Positions 1 to 6,689 are shown, counted from the stretch's first letter. The stretch is DNA of 8,444 bases from an uncultured Pseudomonadota bacterium (GCA_900320815.1 ONTY01000035.1:4797-13240); one strand, 5' to 3'. Notes: a model not told the origin generated them from the sequence alone. A program made the numbers and translations.

Positions 1-600
1 CGCGCGTGGGAAAAGCGCCGCGAAACTCTGGCCGATGGCACGCTGGCAGCGCTGCCGCCGCCCCCTTTGCCCAAGGGCCGGAAAAAAACACCCCGCTTTT
101 GCGAACGCATTATTTCCGGCGGACAAACAGGAGCGGACCGTGCGGCGCTGGACTTCGCCATCCGGCTGCGGTATCCGCACGGCGGTTTTGCCCCATGCGG
201 GCGCATGGCAGAAGATGGACGCATTGCGCCGAAATATCAGCTCATTGAATTGACGCAGGGCAGTTATCGCCAGCGCACGCGCCGCAACGTGCTGGAAAGC
301 GAAGGCACGCTGATTGTGAATACCGGCGCGCTGGACGGCGGCACGCTGGCCACGCAGCGATTTGCGCAAAAACTCGCCCGCCCCTGTTTTGTGGCGCAGC
401 TTGACGGCCAAGACATGCCCCACGCCAGCGCCCGCGCACTGGCGTGGCTGCGCGCGCACGCCATCCGCACGCTCAACATCGCCGGCCCGCGCGAGAGCAA
501 ACGCCCCGGCATCTACCGCCTCACCGCCAAACTGCTTGACGCAATGCACGCCGCGCACGGCGCCGCGCGCCGCACACCTGAAAGCGACTGGCTGCCTTAG
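1..600 (+). CDS. putative molybdenum carrier (YpsA/LOG-like Rossmann) protein, 5' end outside window
   Basis: The frame is open from base 1 to a TAG at 598-600. The core begins with IISGGQTGADRAALDFA, the nucleotide-binding glycine-rich start typical of the putative molybdenum-carrier family (related to YpsA/LOG Rossmann proteins). It continues with GGFAPCGRMAEDG, a conserved ERTR-like stretch (QRTRRNVLESEGTLI) and NIAGPRESKRPGIY, all in the expected order. Function is inferred from the family only; the molybdenum role is itself weakly supported. The start is unclear. No ATG lies in frame; a TTG at 67 is possible but has no ribosome binding site. About 35 extra codons precede the core, including a PPPPLPKG linker, so the protein probably continues upstream and may carry another domain. 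It overlaps the end of xerC by two bases, tail to tail. Confidence 0.75.
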   Translation, partial: RAWEKRRETLADGTLAALPPPPLPKGRKKTPRFCERIISGGQTGADRAALDFAIRLRYPHGGFAPCGRMAEDGRIAPKYQLIELTQGSYRQRTRRNVLESEGTLIVNTGALDGGTLATQRFAQKLARPCFVAQLDGQDMPHASARALAWLRAHAIRTLNIAGPRESKRPGIYRLTAKLLDAMHAAHGAARRTPESDWLP

Positions 601-1610
601 CGCGTTTTGCGCCGCGCGCGCGGGTGCGCGCTGTCATAGGTGTGTGCGGCGTGCTGGAAGTCCAGATGCGTGTAAATCTGCGTGGTGCCCACGCTGGCGT
701 GTCCCAGCATCTCCTGCACGCCGCGCAGGTCGCTGCCTGACTGCAGCAGGTGGCTGGCGAAGCTGTGGCGCAGCATGTGCGGGTGCACCGGCTTGGCCAC
801 GCCCGCCAGCAGCCCAAGGCGCCGCAGACGCTTTTGAATGCTGCGCGCGCTCAGGCGCGTGCCAAGCTGCCCGATGAACAGGGCGCGCGCGGCGTCCGCA
901 TCCTTGGGCGGACGTTTGAGGCCGGCGCTGCGCTGCGCCAGCCACGCCTGCAGCGCCTGCACAGCGGGCGGCCCCACGGGCACGGCGCGCCATTTGCTGC
1001 CTTTGCCGCACACCTGCACCATGCTTTCGGCGGCGTCAATCCAGCCGCGTCCAGCCGCTTGCCCTGCGGTGCTGGCGGCGGCATCCAGCCCCACGAGTTC
1101 GCTCACGCGCAGCCCGGCGCCGTAGAGCAGCTCCACCATGAGGGCGTCGCGCGCACGCAACCAAGGCGTGTCATCGTCCTGCTCAAACTCCGCCAGGCGC
1201 ATGGACTCGTCCACGTCCAGCACAGCGGGCAGCGGGTGCTGCTGGCGCGGCGCGCGAACGCCGGCAACGGGGTTCAGCCGCACCTGCTGCTGGCGCCCAA
1301 GCCAGGCGTACAGGCCACGCCAGCCCGAGAGGTTGAGCGCAATGGTGCGCGCGTCCAACCCTTGCACGCGCAGCTGCCGCACCCAGGCGCGCACGTGCTC
1401 GGGCTGCACCTGGAGCAGCGTCAGCTGCTGCGCGGCGGCCAGCGCGCCCAGGCGGCGCAGCGCCAGCGTGTAGAGCGTGCAGGTGCGCGCGGCCAGGCGC
1501 TTTTCATGCTGCACATAGCCCAGGTAGCGGCGCACGAGGGCGGCGTCGGCAGCGCCCATGCCGGGAAAATCCAGTGGCGCTGGCGCAGCGGCAGACACGG
1601 GAGAGTTCAT
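597..1610 (-). CDS. xerC: tyrosine recombinase XerC
   Basis: This 337-residue site-specific recombinase of the Xer family would act with XerD at the chromosomal dif site to resolve dimers. Residues ~24-120 form the SAM-like core-binding domain (LVRRYLGYVQHEKRL). The catalytic domain follows with all expected residues visible: R168 (GAGLRVSEL), K203 (VCGKGSKWR), H278 and R281 (HPHMLRHSFASHLL), H304 (MLGHASVGTTQIY) and nucleophile Y313 (IYTHLD). It is longer than the usual ~300 residues, mainly through an alanine/glycine-rich insertion at ~176-196 and a basic tail. The start is ATG at 1608-1610 with no strong Shine-Dalgarno. It lies 19 bases after the lipoprotein gene, so it may be co-transcribed with it. 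XerC rather than XerD is my reading of overall similarity; a phylogeny would settle it. Confidence 0.88.
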   Translation of the reverse strand: MNSPVSAAAPAPLDFPGMGAADAALVRRYLGYVQHEKRLAARTCTLYTLALRRLGALAAAQQLTLLQVQPEHVRAWVRQLRVQGLDARTIALNLSGWRGLYAWLGRQQQVRLNPVAGVRAPRQQHPLPAVLDVDESMRLAEFEQDDDTPWLRARDALMVELLYGAGLRVSELVGLDAAASTAGQAAGRGWIDAAESMVQVCGKGSKWRAVPVGPPAVQALQAWLAQRSAGLKRPPKDADAARALFIGQLGTRLSARSIQKRLRRLGLLAGVAKPVHPHMLRHSFASHLLQSGSDLRGVQEMLGHASVGTTQIYTHLDFQHAAHTYDSAHPRARRKTR

Positions 1611-1629
1611 CGTTCAGAAAAAAACAGGG

Positions 1630-2415
1630 TCAACGCACCGGCAAAAAGCCCAGAATGGGCGTGAAAGTGAGCGACTGCACATAATTGATGGCGGTGCGGC
1701 GAAAACGTTCGGTCAAATATCCCGCCAATAAATCCAGGCGGCCAATGATTTTGCCAAACTCGCGCTCAAAACTCAGGTTCCGCACCTCGCCGTGCATTTC
1801 ATTGGCCAGCAGCAGCGGCGTGCCGTCTGCCGCTTTGCGTGTATTCAGAATCCACAGCGCAATTTCCATATTGCGCGCGGCGTTGTAGAGGTATTGCGGG
1901 TCCACGCCGTTCAGATAATAAAACTCGTGGCGCCCGTTGTGCGCGGTAATTAATGTATCGGCGCAGGCGGCGATAAAGGCGGCCACGCGGTCGCCTTCAA
2001 AGTCCGGCGCCAGCGCCAGCGACAGCGCGGCTGTGTCGCGCTGCCCGCCCAGCGGCGCCCAGGGTTGGTGCGCATAGATGGAGTGGCGCAGTGCATCCAG
2101 AGCCGCTTCAAGCGAAGCGGCGGTTTTGCGCCACTGCACCGGGTTGCGCCGGTAGAGCTTGCCCGCCAGCAGCATGAGGCTGTCCAGGTTCGCCTCCATC
2201 GTCACTTGCGTGATGCGGTTGGAGTCGCTTTGCAGCCATTCGCCACGCTCAAACTCGGCGCCCTTGACTTCGCCCCACGTCGTGGGCGCCGGAGCGCGCG
2301 TGGCACAGCCGCACAAAGGCACCAAACACAAGGCGGCCATAAAAAATGCCGCCGCAGCGGCTGCTGGTGGCAGCGCATGGGCGACGGCAGGCCGTGTGGC
2401 AAATGGTGGGAGCAC
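1630..2415 (-). CDS. predicted outer-membrane or periplasmic lipoprotein of unknown function
   Basis: This 261-residue protein starts with GTG at 2413-2415. The N-terminus has an arginine followed by a long alanine-rich hydrophobic stretch ending in the lipobox LCGC, with the lipidated cysteine at residue 37. It is therefore probably exported and lipid-anchored. The mature part is mostly helical-looking and soluble, with no domain I can name; LYNAARNMEIALWILNTRK and the C-terminal FTPILGFLPVR are distinctive. The GTG is chosen because a later in-frame ATG (residue 26) would leave a signal too short and uncharged. The start is only 2 bases after the bactofilin stop codon, so the two genes are very likely translated together. 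This suggests a cell-envelope role linked to the bactofilin scaffold, which is inference. Confidence 0.72.
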   Translation of the reverse strand: MLPPFATRPAVAHALPPAAAAAAFFMAALCLVPLCGCATRAPAPTTWGEVKGAEFERGEWLQSDSNRITQVTMEANLDSLMLLAGKLYRRNPVQWRKTAASLEAALDALRHSIYAHQPWAPLGGQRDTAALSLALAPDFEGDRVAAFIAACADTLITAHNGRHEFYYLNGVDPQYLYNAARNMEIALWILNTRKAADGTPLLLANEMHGEVRNLSFEREFGKIIGRLDLLAGYLTERFRRTAINYVQSLTFTPILGFLPVR

Positions 2416-2417
2416 GT

Positions 2418-2936
2418 TTATTTCTTGGCCGCCGCTTGCGGGGCGCCACAGGAGACTTCGCCAGAAAGCTGGCCGCCTTCTTCAATGACGATTTTGCCGT
2501 AGCGGATTTTGCCTGTCACGCGACCGGTCGAGTAAATCATCAATTTCTGGCGCGCAGTCAGCGTGCCGTCAAACACGCCGCGCACCTCGGCAATATCCAC
2601 CTCGGCGTTGCCCTTGAACTCGCCGCGCTCGGAGATTTGCACCAGGCGCGAGTTCATATTCGCTTCCACCATGCCTTCGATGACCAGCGTGTCGCAGTCA
2701 GTAATTTCTACGCCACGCAGTTTGATATTGGCGCCGACGGTGAGTTTGGCGGCACCGGCATCAGAAGCGGGTGCGGGCGCGCTGCCGGGAGCCGCTGGCG
2801 CGGGCATGGGCGCGGGCGCGGGCACAAAAGGCGCGGGCGCCGGTGCGGGGGTTGCGCCGGGTGCAGCACCAGGGGCGCGGGGAGTGGTGGCGGGGGTGTG
2901 GTCGCTGTCGCGTTTGCCGAAGAAGGGTCCAGCCAT
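2418..2936 (-). CDS. bactofilin (polymer-forming cytoskeletal protein)
   Basis: This 172-residue protein has a short N-terminus (MAGPFFGKRDSD), a low-complexity proline/alanine linker at about residues 15-65, and a bactofilin (DUF583) beta-helix domain at about 70-160. The domain shows repeating short beta rungs such as LVIEGMVEANMNSRLVQISE, FKGNAEVDIAEV and GVFDGTLTARQKLMIYSTGRVTGKIRYGKIVIEEGGQLSGEV. Bactofilins polymerise without nucleotide and act as membrane-associated scaffolds for wall enzymes and cell shape. The ATG at 2934-2936 is preferred over longer in-frame starts because AAGGA sits 8 bases upstream and the upstream extension is alanine/arginine-rich noise. It heads a probable operon with the lipoprotein and perhaps xerC. 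Confidence 0.9.
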   Translation of the reverse strand: MAGPFFGKRDSDHTPATTPRAPGAAPGATPAPAPAPFVPAPAPMPAPAAPGSAPAPASDAGAAKLTVGANIKLRGVEITDCDTLVIEGMVEANMNSRLVQISERGEFKGNAEVDIAEVRGVFDGTLTARQKLMIYSTGRVTGKIRYGKIVIEEGGQLSGEVSCGAPQAAAKK

Positions 2937-2944
2937 GTTCGGAT

Positions 2945-2949
2945 TCCTT
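2945..2949 (-). promoter_or_regulatory. ribosome binding site deciding the bactofilin start
   Basis: AAGGA on the minus strand lies 8 bases before the ATG at 2936. It supports the 172-residue protein rather than the longer open frame reaching 3266. Confidence 0.7.
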
Positions 2950-2969
2950 GGGTTGTGATGTGTCGTATC

Positions 2970-3004
2970 AAAAAAAAGAACGCCGCGCATTGCCCGCAGC
3001 GGCG
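2970..3004 (-). terminator. rho-independent terminator after the two-component operon
   Basis: On the minus strand, CGCCGC and GCGGCG (3004-2999 and 2986-2981) form a perfect 6-bp stem with a 12-base loop. This is followed by TTC and a run of eight T (2977-2970). It lies between the sensor kinase stop and the bactofilin start, which places it to end the kinase/regulator transcript and separate it from the bactofilin operon. The loop is somewhat long, so this is likely rather than certain. Confidence 0.6.
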
Positions 3005-3078
3005 CCCGCTGTGCTGCACTGCGGCAGCGGTGCGCCAATCGTAACCGCGCTGCCGCCTGCTGACCGCTGCGCGTGCCC

Positions 3079-4299
3079 TCACTGCGCCGCCAGCGGCAGC
3101 CGCAGCGTGAAGCGTGCCCCACGCCCAGCGTGCGCGCCGCAGCAGGCGCTGCCGCCGTGGCGCTGGGCGATGGAGCGCACCAGCGCCAGCCCCAGCCCCC
3201 AGCCGCCTTCGCGCTCGCTGGCGCCACGGGCGCGGTAGAACGGCTCAAAGATGCGTTCCCTCTCATCTTCGGGCACGCCCAAGCCTTCGTCGTCCACGTG
3301 CAGCACAGCGTGCGCGCCTTCGGCGGCCAGCGTGGCGCGCACCGCGCCGCCGCCGTAGCGCAGCGCGTTGTGCAGCAGGTTGCGGATGGCGCGGCGCAGC
3401 AATTTGTCCACGCCGCGCACGGGCAGCTGCGTCACGCCGCGCGCCAGCACCATCTCCACGCCGCTGCGCGCGCACTCCTCGGCTGTCAGCGCCAGCAGGT
3501 CAAGCTCTTCCACTGTGCCCATGTCCGCCTGCCGCGCGTCCAGCCGGCTGGCCAGCAGGATTTCGTCAATCAGCTGGTCCAGCTCTGCGATGTCGCGCTG
3601 CAACTCGGCGCGGCGTGCATCGTCGGCATTGGGCAGCAGTTCGATGGCCATGCGGATGCGCGCCAGCGGCGAGCGCAGCTCGTGCGAGGCGTTGGCCAAG
3701 AGCGATTTTTGCGACTGCAGCAGCGCCGCCTGCGCCTCCATCAGGCTCTGGATGTGCGCCGCCGCCGCGTTGAAGTGGCGCGCCAGGTCAGCGGCCTCAT
3801 CGTTGCCATCGGCTGGCACGCGCAGCGCCAGCTCGCCTGCGCCCCAGCGTTCTACGGCGCGCTGCAGCGCCTCCAGCCGCCGCGCCATACGGCGCGTGAT
3901 GGGAAACACGCCCACCATCACCGCCAGCGCCGAGAACAGCAGCACCCACCACAGGCTCCAGGGCGGACGCAGCGCCGCCGGAATGCGCGCGGCCAGGCGC
4001 TGCTGCGACTCACTGCGGCGCGGCGCCAGCTGCAGCGTCAACTCTTCGCCGCTGGGCAGCGTGATGAGCACCGCAGGCGACTTGCGATCGCCCAGGCGCA
4101 ACTCACGCACCTGCACCAGGCTCTCGACGCCGCTGGCATCGCTTAGCACCGCTTCGCGCGGCGGACGGCGCTCCCTTTCTTGCACGGCGGTGTGCCAGGC
4201 CAGCCCGACCAGGGCGCTCAATGCCGCCACGCTCAGCGCCACCACCAGCCAGATGCGCCAATACAGCCGCCGAGGAACGAAGCGTCGCCATACTGCCAT
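3079..4299 (-). CDS. two-component sensor histidine kinase (HAMP, HisKA, HATPase)
   Basis: This 406-residue inner-membrane kinase has transmembrane segment 1 at ~15-35, a periplasmic sensor region of about 80 residues, transmembrane segment 2 at ~116-134, then a HAMP linker (ITRRMARRLEALQRAV). The dimerisation/phosphoacceptor helix is SHELRSPLARIRMAIELLP with the phosphorylated histidine at ~206. The ATP-binding domain shows an N box (RNLLHNALRYG), G1 (DEGLGVP), F box (IFEPFYR) and G2 (GWGLGLALV). The architecture is that of RstB/CpxA-like OmpR-partner kinases; the signal is unknown. I chose the ATG at 4297-4299 because AAGGA lies 10 bases upstream. An in-frame TTG at 4321-4323, overlapping the regulator stop as TTGA, would add 8 residues but has no well-spaced ribosome site. 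It follows the regulator gene directly. Confidence 0.92.
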   Translation of the reverse strand: MAVWRRFVPRRLYWRIWLVVALSVAALSALVGLAWHTAVQERERRPPREAVLSDASGVESLVQVRELRLGDRKSPAVLITLPSGEELTLQLAPRRSESQQRLAARIPAALRPPWSLWWVLLFSALAVMVGVFPITRRMARRLEALQRAVERWGAGELALRVPADGNDEAADLARHFNAAAAHIQSLMEAQAALLQSQKSLLANASHELRSPLARIRMAIELLPNADDARRAELQRDIAELDQLIDEILLASRLDARQADMGTVEELDLLALTAEECARSGVEMVLARGVTQLPVRGVDKLLRRAIRNLLHNALRYGGGAVRATLAAEGAHAVLHVDDEGLGVPEDERERIFEPFYRARGASEREGGWGLGLALVRSIAQRHGGSACCGAHAGRGARFTLRLPLAAQ

Positions 4300-4309
4300 A
4301 TCTGATGCA

Positions 4310-4314
4310 TCCTT
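4310..4314 (-). promoter_or_regulatory. ribosome binding site deciding the sensor kinase start
   Basis: AAGGA on the minus strand lies 10 bases before the ATG at 4299. It favours this start over the upstream TTG at 4323. Confidence 0.55.
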
Positions 4315-4319
4315 ACCGT

Positions 4320-5030
4320 TCAATCCTGCTGGCGAGCAAATACATACCCTACGCCTCGTACGGTAACAATGCGCTTGGGATTTTTCACATCGCTCTCAAT
4401 GGCGGCGCGAATGCGCCCGATGTGCACATCAATGGAGCGGTCAAAGGCTTCCAGCTCTCTGCCGCGCACGGCCTCCATGATTTGATCGCGCGTGAGCACG
4501 CGCCCAGCGCGCTCGGCCAGCGCCACCAGCAGGTCAAACTGGTAGCTGGTCAGCTCTGCCTCGCGCCCGCCCACGGTGACGCAGCGCGCGTCGCGGTCAA
4601 TTTCCAGCGCGCCAAAGCGCATCAGCTGCTGCGTCGTTTGCACCGGGCCATACGAGCGGCGCCGCAGCACGGCGCGCACGCGCGCCAGCAACTCGCGCGG
4701 CTCAAAGGGCTTGGGCACGTAGTCGTCCGCGCCCAACTCCAGGCCGATGATGCGGTCCATCGGGTCGCCCTTGGCGGTGAGCATGAGCACTGCCAGCCGC
4801 CCGGTCTCGCCGGGCAGCGCGCGAATGCGCCGGCACACCTCCAGCCCGTCGATGTCGGGCAGCATCAAATCAAGAATGAGCAAATCAAACGCCTGCGTCT
4901 GCACCATCGCCAGCCCGCTGGCGCCGTCGCCCGCGTGCTGCACTTCAAAACCGTTCTCGCGCAAATACTGCGCCACCATTGACGCCAGGCGGGCGTCGTC
5001 TTCAATAAGCAAAAGGCGCGAAGCAGTCAT
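4320..5030 (-). CDS. OmpR-family two-component response regulator
   Basis: This is a DNA-binding transcription factor activated by phosphorylation from the adjacent kinase. The receiver domain (~1-120) has the acidic pocket (LLIEDDARL), the phosphoacceptor aspartate in LILDLMLPDIDG (residue 54 from this ATG), the conserved threonine in MLTAKGD and the lysine in DDYVPKPFEPREL. The winged-helix OmpR/PhoB domain fills the C-terminal half (ELTSYQFDLLVALAERAGRVLTRDQIM, then DVHIGRIRAAIE and IVTVRGVGYVF). Total length, 236 residues, is normal. The ATG at 5028-5030 is preceded by an in-frame GTG at 5033; GGATGG just upstream fits either. The kinase ATG lies 20 bases after its stop, so the pair is one operon. 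The residues resemble RstA-like regulators, but I do not assign a symbol. Confidence 0.93.
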   Translation of the reverse strand: MTASRLLLIEDDARLASMVAQYLRENGFEVQHAGDGASGLAMVQTQAFDLLILDLMLPDIDGLEVCRRIRALPGETGRLAVLMLTAKGDPMDRIIGLELGADDYVPKPFEPRELLARVRAVLRRRSYGPVQTTQQLMRFGALEIDRDARCVTVGGREAELTSYQFDLLVALAERAGRVLTRDQIMEAVRGRELEAFDRSIDVHIGRIRAAIESDVKNPKRIVTVRGVGYVFARQQD

Positions 5031-5085
5031 CACACCATCCAGTCTTCAAAAGAAAAAGAAACACACGCGGCGGATCGCCTGGCGC

Positions 5086-5150
5086 CTACCATACCTTCCA
5101 TATACTCCACATATAAACATTGCATTACCGGCATATCTTGCCGGCATATG
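5086..5150 (-). promoter_or_regulatory. repeat-rich upstream region of the response regulator (possible operator)
   Basis: Two repeat patterns stand out in an AT-richer stretch of otherwise GC-rich DNA. First, CCGGCATAT occurs twice in direct orientation (5128-5136 and 5141-5149); the same stretch also forms a perfect inverted repeat, CCGGCA-TATCT-TGCCGG, at 5128-5144. Second, three contiguous 9-base units run from 5089 to 5115: CCATACCTT, CCATATACT, CCACATATA. OmpR-family regulators commonly bind direct repeats and regulate themselves, so an operator is plausible. There is no T-run after the hairpin, which argues against a terminator. A clear -35/-10 pair is not visible. Confidence 0.35.
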
Positions 5151-5162
5151 AAGCATACCCTA

Positions 5163-5588
5163 TCATAACTCGATAGGAGCGACGCCAGAATCGTGAAACG
5201 CCGCGTAGCGCCGTGCCAGCAATTGCGCCGCCTGCTCCAGCAAAATGCCAGCGTCTGCCGGGCTGATTTTTTTATAAAACACCGCCCTCGCTTTGGCGCT
5301 GCCGCAGCCCGTGCGCAGCAGGGCACGCGCAATATGTCCGCTGGCGGGCACGGGTGCTTTTTCCAGCGCGTTGGGCACGTAGATATTCTTGTGCTCATCA
5401 AAAAACAGCTTCTGCGCCACCGGCACATTTTCATGGTGCAGTTTGAAAGCGCCCAGCCGCCGTGCGGCCACGCGCCAGCCGCGCTGCGGCACCCGCTCCA
5501 CGCACACCGCCAGCGGCGCGCGCTCGGGAAGGCGGGCGGCATTGAAACGGCGAATCAACATGGCTGCCAAGCGTTCAACGGTGTTCAT
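5163..5588 (-). CDS. conserved-looking hypothetical protein, 141 residues
   Basis: I do not recognise this protein. The predicted product is soluble, basic and without a signal peptide or membrane segment. The N-terminal helix (VERLAAMLIRRFNAARLPE) is followed by a mixed region with GAFKLHHENVPVAQKLFFDE and KNIYVPNAL, then a helical C-terminus (ADAGILLEQAAQLLARRY). The ATG at 5586-5588 is chosen because AAGAGGAG sits 11 bases upstream; the open frame continues to 5717 but without that support. GC content and third-position bias match the neighbouring genes, so it looks like a genuine resident gene. It lies upstream of the response regulator on the same strand, with the repeat region between them. 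Confidence 0.6.
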   Translation of the reverse strand: MNTVERLAAMLIRRFNAARLPERAPLAVCVERVPQRGWRVAARRLGAFKLHHENVPVAQKLFFDEHKNIYVPNALEKAPVPASGHIARALLRTGCGSAKARAVFYKKISPADAGILLEQAAQLLARRYAAFHDSGVAPIEL

Positions 5589-5599
5589 GGTGTCTTGTG

Positions 5600-5607
5600 C
5601 TCCTCTT
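5600..5607 (-). promoter_or_regulatory. strong ribosome binding site of the 141-residue protein
   Basis: AAGAGGAG on the minus strand lies 11 bases before the ATG at 5588. It is among the best Shine-Dalgarno matches in the window and is the main reason for the short start. Confidence 0.6.
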
Positions 5608-5756
5608 GGTGAATGTGGGCGTATCTTCCCTGCCGCCCATGTCACGCACACCGCTGCTGTGTAAAGTTTTGCTGCCCCCTGCGCACAAGCTGCAACCGTT
5701 ATAGGTGCCAGTATCAACTTTGCTCCCTTATATTGCGCCGGAAACAGCGTATCAAA

Positions 5757-6686
5757 TCAATGGGTATTGGCCAGCGCCTGCCCCTGGCGCGCACGTGCGC
5801 CGCTGCGCCAGTCCGCCTCAAAGCGCAGCGGCTGCGGCTGGCGCCAGAGCATCACCACCGTCGAGCCCATCAGAAAGCGCCCCATCTCCTGCCCACGCAC
5901 CAGGCGCATGTGCTGCGCGCTGTAGTCCCAGACCTGTGGCGCCGCCTCGCGCGCCGCGCGCATCACGCGCCCCTGCCAGGGCAGCTGCACGCTGCCCACA
6001 ATGGCCGCGCCCACCAGCACCAGCGCCAGCGGGCCATGCGCCGTCTCAAACACGCACACCACGCGCTCATTGCGCGCAAACAGTCCCGGCACCGCCTGCA
6101 CCACACGCGGCGCCACGCTCATCAGCGCACCGGGCACATACACCACGCGCGTCAGCCAGCCATCGCACGGCATATGCACGCGGTGATAGTCGCGCGGACT
6201 CAAATACACCGTCGCAAACTGCCCGCCCTCAAAGCGCCGCGCCAGCGCCGCATCTCCGCCCAGCAGCGCCTGCACGCTGTAGCTGCTGCCCTTGGCCTGC
6301 AGCGCCAGTCCGGCGTGCACAGCGCCGCACTCGCCCGCCGTGCCATCGGCGGGCACCAGCAGCGACGCATCGGCCACAGCCGAGCACACCATAGAGTCGG
6401 GCTCACGGCTGTCGTGGCGCAGCACCACGCCGTCGCCGAACACCTGGTAGTGGCAGCCGTCCTCCCCTACCCCGAAGCGGCACTTGACACCCGAGACTTC
6501 GAGGTCGTAGGAGTAAAGCCAGCGACAAGGTGGCAGCATCACCTGCTCGTCGAGGCGCACCACCATGCCGTCGGCCCCAGGCTGCGCAAACACAGCCATG
6601 CCAGGCAGACGCATGGCCAGCGCCACACTGGCGCCGCCGGTCAGCGTCACTCCGATACCGCCTATCGACAAACGGGCATTCTCCAT
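5757..6686 (-). CDS. psd: chimeric ORF: HprK-like N-terminus joined in frame to phosphatidylserine decarboxylase lacking its N-terminus
   Basis: From about residue 111 the protein is a bacterial phosphatidylserine decarboxylase, the membrane enzyme that makes phosphatidylethanolamine from phosphatidylserine. Visible are VPADGTAGECG (catalytic aspartate at 114), LQAKGSSYSVQALLGGD, YLSPRDYHRVHMPCDG (His168 and His171), PGLFARNERVV and MGSTVVML, where self-cleavage before Ser275 gives the pyruvoyl group (the family usually has LGST). All catalytic residues are present, but the ~85-90 N-terminal residues of a normal enzyme are missing. Residues 1 to ~110 are instead unrelated and Bacteroidetes-like (see the separate entry). 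Codon use and GC also change there. The natural psd gene of the GC-rich organism must have started elsewhere. Whether this joined frame exists in any cell is doubtful. Confidence 0.8.
   Translation of the reverse strand: MENARLSIGGIGVTLTGGASVALAMRLPGMAVFAQPGADGMVVRLDEQVMLPPCRWLYSYDLEVSGVKCRFGVGEDGCHYQVFGDGVVLRHDSREPDSMVCSAVADASLLVPADGTAGECGAVHAGLALQAKGSSYSVQALLGGDAALARRFEGGQFATVYLSPRDYHRVHMPCDGWLTRVVYVPGALMSVAPRVVQAVPGLFARNERVVCVFETAHGPLALVLVGAAIVGSVQLPWQGRVMRAAREAAPQVWDYSAQHMRLVRGQEMGRFLMGSTVVMLWRQPQPLRFEADWRSGARARQGQALANTH
6357..6686 (-). pseudogene. 5' fragment of an HPr-kinase-like gene (Bacteroidetes type)
   Basis: The first ~110 residues of the fused ORF begin MENARLSIGGIGVTLTGG and contain LDEQVMLPPCRWLYSYDLE, GVKCRFGVGEDGCHYQVFGDG and LRHDSREPDSMVCS. 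From memory this matches the N-terminal region of HPr(Ser)-kinase-like proteins in Bacteroidetes, where such a segment precedes a helical region and then a P-loop (GESGTGKST-like). The P-loop and kinase part are absent because the frame switches to decarboxylase at about 6355. Its ATG is 3 bases after the pqqD-like stop codon, matching the usual PqqD-HprK pairing. The family call is moderately sure; the foreign character relative to the rest of the frame is clearer. Confidence 0.55.
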
Positions 6687-6689
6687 TGT

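Noticed and set aside
750..1664. 304-residue plus-strand frame opposite xerC
   Set aside because: Antisense shadow of a recombinase with every catalytic residue in place.
2937..3266. N-terminal extension of bactofilin by 110 residues
   Set aside because: It would read through a likely terminator and the intergenic region; the ATG at 2936 has a well-placed AAGGA.
3073..4146. 357-residue plus-strand frame opposite the sensor kinase
   Set aside because: Low-complexity composition opposite a gene with full kinase motifs.
5128..5144. Hairpin CCGGCA-TATCT-TGCCGG as a terminator for the 141-residue gene
   Set aside because: No T-run follows on either strand; direct repeats within it fit a protein-binding site better.
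5757..6686. Natural fusion enzyme of HprK-like domain and decarboxylase as a new system
   Set aside because: The kinase part lacks its P-loop and the decarboxylase lacks its N-terminus, so both are broken at the same point. The base composition and apparent phylum change there too, which fits a chimera better than a working fusion. Kept as a finding to be tested.
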